Shown here: one piece after another, positions 60,579 to 64,000 of the stretch
How the letters are laid out: each line of letters begins with the position of its first letter
How positions within the stretch are numbered: position 1 is the first letter of the stretch
From: Candidatus Binatus sp.
Lineage (GTDB): Bacteria; Desulfobacterota; Binatia; Binatales; Binataceae
DNA length: 64,000 bases
Direction of reading: 5' to 3'
Assembly (NCBI RefSeq): GCF_030646925.1
Contig: NZ_JAUSKL010000058.1
Span: 1-64,000, forward strand
The notes under the pieces: model-generated
What the model was told of the DNA's origin: nothing
Database searches by the model: none
What the model saw: only the letters and a program-made list of their open reading frames with translations
Position numbers and translations under genes: made by a program

Positions 60579-61109
60579 TCAGAACATCTTCTTCAGCAGA
60601 TCGGCCATGTCGTTCGCGTGCTCTTCTTCGGCCTTGTTGATCTGCTCGATCAGGATTCGCGTGGTCGGATCGTCATTGCCGAGCCATCGGATGATCTCTG
60701 AGTAGGTCTCGATCGCGATTCGCTCGGCGACCAGGTCCTCCTTGATCATCTCGGTCAGGTTCTGGCCCTCAACGTATTGCGCGTGGCTCCGCGTCGCGAG
60801 GCCCTCGGGATTGAAGTTCGGTGCGCCGTCAAGCTGCGTGATTCGTTCCGCCACCCAATCCGCATGCTGCTGCTCTTCGTTCGCATGCTGCAGAAATTCC
60901 CTCTTCGCGGCGTCGGCGTTGATGCCCTGGGCCGTGTAGTAGTGGCGTTTGTAGCGCAGCACGCAAACCAGTTCCGTCGCGAGCACTTCATTGAGGACCG
61001 CCAGCACTTTCTTGCGGTCAGCCTTGTATCCTTCGGTGACGGCGCCTGCTTCGATATGCGCGCGCGCGCGTTCGCGAATCGTTTTTACATCGGTCAAGAA
61101 ATCTGCCAT
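60579..61109 (-). CDS. Ferritin-like protein (bacterioferritin-type)
   Basis: The 176-residue protein has a four-helix ferritin bundle with the diiron pattern: Glu in LNEVLATELVCVLRY, the HANEEQQHADWV pair, EDLVAERIAIETY, and EEEHANDMADLL. It probably stores or oxidises iron. The heme-binding methionine of true bacterioferritins is not evident. AAGGAG lies eight bases before ATG 61109. It ends 240 bases from the permease operon on the same strand. Confidence 0.85.
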   Translation of the reverse strand: MADFLTDVKTIRERARAHIEAGAVTEGYKADRKKVLAVLNEVLATELVCVLRYKRHYYTAQGINADAAKREFLQHANEEQQHADWVAERITQLDGAPNFNPEGLATRSHAQYVEGQNLTEMIKEDLVAERIAIETYSEIIRWLGNDDPTTRILIEQINKAEEEHANDMADLLKKMF

Positions 61110-61199
61110 GGGAAAATCTCCTTGGTTACTCCGAGTAGCCTAACTCGTTTGCAGCGTTATTGGCAGGGTGCGACGGGCCGATGAAGATTTGGCCCGGTC

Positions 61200-62618
61200 G
61201 TGCTAGCGTCGGGGCGAATTTGCCGTCTGCCGGAAGTCGCTTTGGAACCTCGCATACTCGCACGCGCAGAACATCCCATCTCACGCCGAGATATCGACGC
61301 CAACGTCCTGAAGGTGCTCTATCGCCTGACCGGCGCGGGCCATCTCGCGTTTCTGGTCGGTGGCAGCGTGCGCGATCTGATGCTCTCGCGGCGGCCCAAG
61401 GATTTCGACGTCGCCACCTCGGCGCATCCGCAGCAGGTGCGCGACCTGTTCCGCAACTCGCGCCTGATCGGCCGGCGCTTCCGACTGGTGCACGTTTTCT
61501 TCGGACGGCAGAACGTCGAGGTCGCGACCTTCCGCCGCCAGAGCGAGGAAGTCGCCGATAGCGACGACCCGCTGATCCGCCTCGACAACACTTTCGGCAC
61601 GCCAGAGGAGGACGCCTTTCGCCGCGATTTCACGGTGAACGCGCTCTTCTACGACGCGCAATCCTTCCAGGTGATCGATTTTCCGGGCGGCGTGAACGAT
61701 CTCGAAGCGCGCCTTATCCGCACCATCGGCGATCCCGAACTCCGGATGCGCGAGGACCCGGTCCGCATGATGCGCGCGGTCCGCTTCGCAGCGAAACTCG
61801 GCTTCGAGATCGAGCCGGCGACGCGCGCTGCAATCGAGCGCCATCGCGCCGATTTGCGCAAAGCCTCGGTTCCGCGCCTGGTCGAAGAGACTTACCGTAC
61901 TCTAGGCCAACCCGAAGCTGCGCACGCGGTCGTACTGATGGAGGAACTCGGACTGCTCGAGTCGGTGCTCCCAATCTTGTCGGAGCATCTGAAGGCGGGC
62001 GAGGGTACGCTGGCCGAGCAGGCCACAATTCGCAATGTCTATGCGCTCGGCAAAACTATCGCCGCCGGTACGATCCCCGAGCGCTCGACGGTGCTGTCTG
62101 CCCTGATGCTCGACGTCTTCCGCGCTCAGTTCCAGCGCGAGCGATCGCGCCGAATCGATCTGCTCGCCGAACTCCGCGCTCGAGGATTCGCGCGCGGCGA
62201 CACCGAGCAGATGCGTCTGATCCTCGAGGCGTTCGAAAACCTCGCGGCGCCCACCCGCCGTACGCGGCGCCTGATGCGTCGGCCGTACTTTCCCGACGCG
62301 CGCCTGTTCTTCGAGATGACTGCGCCAACTTACAGTATCGATATCAGCCGCACGATCCGCCTGCTGGCTGACCCCGAGACCTTCAACACGATTCAGGCGC
62401 CCTCGAATGCTCAAGCTACGGGCGATCGCCGCCGGCGACGCCGTCGTCGTCGCGGCCCTCGACGCGGCGCGGCGAACCAAGCTCTGCCCGTCGCGCCGAA
62501 TGATTCAGTTAATAGCGAGGTCGGCGCCGCGACGCACCATGGTAGCAACGCCAATCAGGATGCCTCCGGCCACGCCGAACCGAACGCGGCGGTTGTCCCC
62601 GCGAAGGCCATCGACTAA
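61200..62618 (+). CDS. pcnB: Poly(A) polymerase I / CCA-adding family nucleotidyltransferase
   Basis: The 472-residue enzyme has FLVGGSVRDLMLSRRPKDFD at 52-70, with the catalytic Asp-x-Asp at 68-70, and the RRDFTVNALFYD motif typical of PcnB, followed by the neck and body helices. A basic tail of nine consecutive arginines near residues 409-417 precedes a low-complexity Ala/Asn end, fitting an RNA-binding tail. It adds poly(A) to mRNA and promotes decay. The GTG at 61200 is tentative; TTG 61242 is the alternative. Confidence 0.9.
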   Translation: MLASGRICRLPEVALEPRILARAEHPISRRDIDANVLKVLYRLTGAGHLAFLVGGSVRDLMLSRRPKDFDVATSAHPQQVRDLFRNSRLIGRRFRLVHVFFGRQNVEVATFRRQSEEVADSDDPLIRLDNTFGTPEEDAFRRDFTVNALFYDAQSFQVIDFPGGVNDLEARLIRTIGDPELRMREDPVRMMRAVRFAAKLGFEIEPATRAAIERHRADLRKASVPRLVEETYRTLGQPEAAHAVVLMEELGLLESVLPILSEHLKAGEGTLAEQATIRNVYALGKTIAAGTIPERSTVLSALMLDVFRAQFQRERSRRIDLLAELRARGFARGDTEQMRLILEAFENLAAPTRRTRRLMRRPYFPDARLFFEMTAPTYSIDISRTIRLLADPETFNTIQAPSNAQATGDRRRRRRRRRGPRRGAANQALPVAPNDSVNSEVGAATHHGSNANQDASGHAEPNAAVVPAKAID

Positions 62619-62712
62619 CTAATCCGCATCTACTAACTTTGACGATGCAATAACCGACGCGTCGCGTTTATCGCGCGCAGTCTTCGTCCAACCGTCCCGA
62701 CGAGAGGCGAGG

Positions 62713-63648
62713 GTGAAATCCTTGGCGGCCAACAATTTACGCTCCGACAAAATCTGGATGGACGGCGCGATGGTGCCCTACGATCAGGCCACCGTGCACG
62801 TCCTCACCCACAGCCTGCACTATGGCCTCGGCGTATTCGAAGGGATGCGCTGTTACAAGACCGATAACGGCCACTCGGCTATCTTCCGCGCCCGCGAGCA
62901 TATCCGCCGCCTGATCGAATCGGGCCATATCGTCGAGATGAAAGTACCCTACAGCCAGGAGGAATTGCTCAAAGCCTGCGCCGATATCGTGCGCGTGAAC
63001 AAATTCGCCGAGTGCTACTTGCGGCCGCTGGTGTTCTTCGGCGAAGGCGAGATGGGACTGTCGGCGCGCGGCAACAAGATTCGCGTCTCGATCGCCGCGT
63101 GGCCGTGGGGCGCGTATCTCGGCCAGGACAGCGCCGAGAAGGGCGTGCGGCTCAAGACTTCGTCGTTCGTGAGATTTCATCACAACTCGATGATGCCGGC
63201 GGCCAAGGTCACCGGCCATTACGTCAATTCGATCCTCGCCGGTTACGAAGCACGCCGCGGCGGTTACGATGAAGCGCTGTTGCTCAATACTGAAGGCTTT
63301 GTCGCGGAAGGCAGCGGCGAGAACGTGTTTGTGATTCGCGACGGCATCGTCGTGACGCCGCCGCTGACCTCGGTGCTGGCGGGAATCACTCGCGACGCGG
63401 TCATCAGAATCCTGCGCGATTTGAGCATTGAGGTGCGCGAGCAATCCTTCGCGCGCGACGCGTTCTACATCGCCGATGAAGCATTCATGACCGGCACCGC
63501 CGCGGAGGTGACGCCGGTGGTCGAACTTGACGATCGCAAAATCGGCTCGGGGCGCCCCGGTCCGCTCACTGCCAAAGTGATGTCGGTTTTTCAGGATGCG
63601 CTCCGCGGCCGCGATCCACGTTATCGCGAATGGCTCTACCAGGTGTGA
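62713..63648 (+). CDS. ilvE: Branched-chain amino acid aminotransferase
   Basis: The 311-residue class IV PLP enzyme has VLTHSLHYGLGVFEGMRCY, the PLP lysine Lys165 in PAAKVTGHYVNS, EALLLNTEGFVAEGSGENVF and MTGTAAEVTPV. It makes leucine, isoleucine and valine from their keto acids with glutamate. GTG 62713 is preceded by GAGG, and the length is normal for the family. Confidence 0.95.
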   Translation: MKSLAANNLRSDKIWMDGAMVPYDQATVHVLTHSLHYGLGVFEGMRCYKTDNGHSAIFRAREHIRRLIESGHIVEMKVPYSQEELLKACADIVRVNKFAECYLRPLVFFGEGEMGLSARGNKIRVSIAAWPWGAYLGQDSAEKGVRLKTSSFVRFHHNSMMPAAKVTGHYVNSILAGYEARRGGYDEALLLNTEGFVAEGSGENVFVIRDGIVVTPPLTSVLAGITRDAVIRILRDLSIEVREQSFARDAFYIADEAFMTGTAAEVTPVVELDDRKIGSGRPGPLTAKVMSVFQDALRGRDPRYREWLYQV

Positions 63649-63700
63649 TCGATGATCGAGCTTCGCGGCTGATGAATGCTGATGCGTTAGCGGCGCGAGT

Positions 63701-64000
63701 ATGAAGATGTTCATTCTCGGCGTCGTTGCGATCGTGCTCATCGCCGGAGCGATCGCGCTGCGGCCGCGAATCGCTCGCGCCGACCTGGTCAAGGAAGGTC
63801 AGTTCGCGCCGCCATTTTCGACCCAGATGATCACCGGTGATCAACAGACGCCGGTCTCACTGGCGGATTTTCACGGCAAGAAAGTCATCCTCTATTTTTA
63901 TCCTAAGGACGACACCCCCGGATGCACCAAGGAGGCGTGTGCATTTCGCGACGGTTACGCGCGCTTTCAGAACGCGGGCCTGGTGGTGCTTGGATGCAGC
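63701..64000 (+). CDS. Peroxiredoxin (BCP/AhpC-TSA type), 3' end outside window
   Basis: The first 100 residues are present. A membrane-anchor or signal helix (FILGVVAIVLIAGAIAL) is followed by the PRX domain: EGQFAPPFST, VILYFYPKDDTPGCTKEAC with the peroxidatic Cys and a second Cys five residues later, as in atypical two-Cys BCP enzymes, and FRDGYARFQ. It should reduce peroxides at the periplasmic side. The start at ATG 63701 is 53 bases after ilvE. Confidence 0.88.
   Translation, partial: MKMFILGVVAIVLIAGAIALRPRIARADLVKEGQFAPPFSTQMITGDQQTPVSLADFHGKKVILYFYPKDDTPGCTKEACAFRDGYARFQNAGLVVLGCS

Overview
The window is 64 kb of GC-rich chromosomal DNA from a Gram-negative, probably aerobic, heterotrophic bacterium. 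The Gram-negative reading rests on the large insertion in GyrB's TOPRIM half, the AsmA-family protein, the MacB/FtsX-type permeases and the DsbD. The mixture of luciferase-like (LLM) oxidoreductases, acyl-CoA dehydrogenases, an HpaB-superfamily protein, GlcDEF and SelA resembles uncultured soil lineages near the old Deltaproteobacteria (for example Binatota/Desulfobacterota_B). That placement is inference only. I saw no rRNA, tRNA or CRISPR array.

Layout. 1-8.6 kb: an LLM oxidoreductase cut by the window edge, dodecin, SelA, an MFS exporter, then a sugar block in which a GH36 alpha-galactosidase converges on a nucleotidyltransferase-galactokinase pair. 8.8-18 kb: a RibBA-like protein that lacks its metal ligands, DsbD, a haem-oxygenase-like diiron protein, and gyrB-gyrA. 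18-24 kb: a glyoxylate aminotransferase divergent from glcD-glcE-glcF and a DsbA/HCCA-isomerase-like gene, together a glycolate-to-glycine unit. 24-31 kb: an Lrp-type regulator, gltB and gltD, with a good promoter. 31-43.9 kb: YkgJ-like protein, orphan HicB-like protein, acyl-CoA dehydrogenase, Amt, AsmA, Mug, a truncated BNR-repeat gene with a MoaD-like protein, an ABC-2 exporter behind a terminator-bearing leader, a D-aminoacylase-type amidohydrolase and an LLM oxidoreductase.

Accessory regions, 44.1-50.8 kb. The first is bounded by inverted repeats (44110-44127 and 46070-46087). It holds a frameshifted small basic gene, a hicA-hicB-orf3 toxin-antitoxin operon with its own operator-like repeats, and the 3' half of an IS1-type transposase. 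The second lies between two 153-bp direct copies of the 3' end of an acyl-CoA dehydrogenase gene. It holds a frameshifted NlpC/P60-like hydrolase gene, an exported two-unit repeat protein and a truncated Cys-rich protein. Both look like decayed mobile cargo.

50.8-64 kb: NAD-dependent epimerase, MetH, a four-gene operon of FtsX-type permeases arranged A-B-A-B with no ATPase beside it, a ferritin-like protein, PcnB, IlvE and the start of a peroxiredoxin. A family of short, hairpin-forming intergenic repeats is scattered through the window (near 2.6-2.8, 12.7, 32.1, 51.8 and 60.5 kb).
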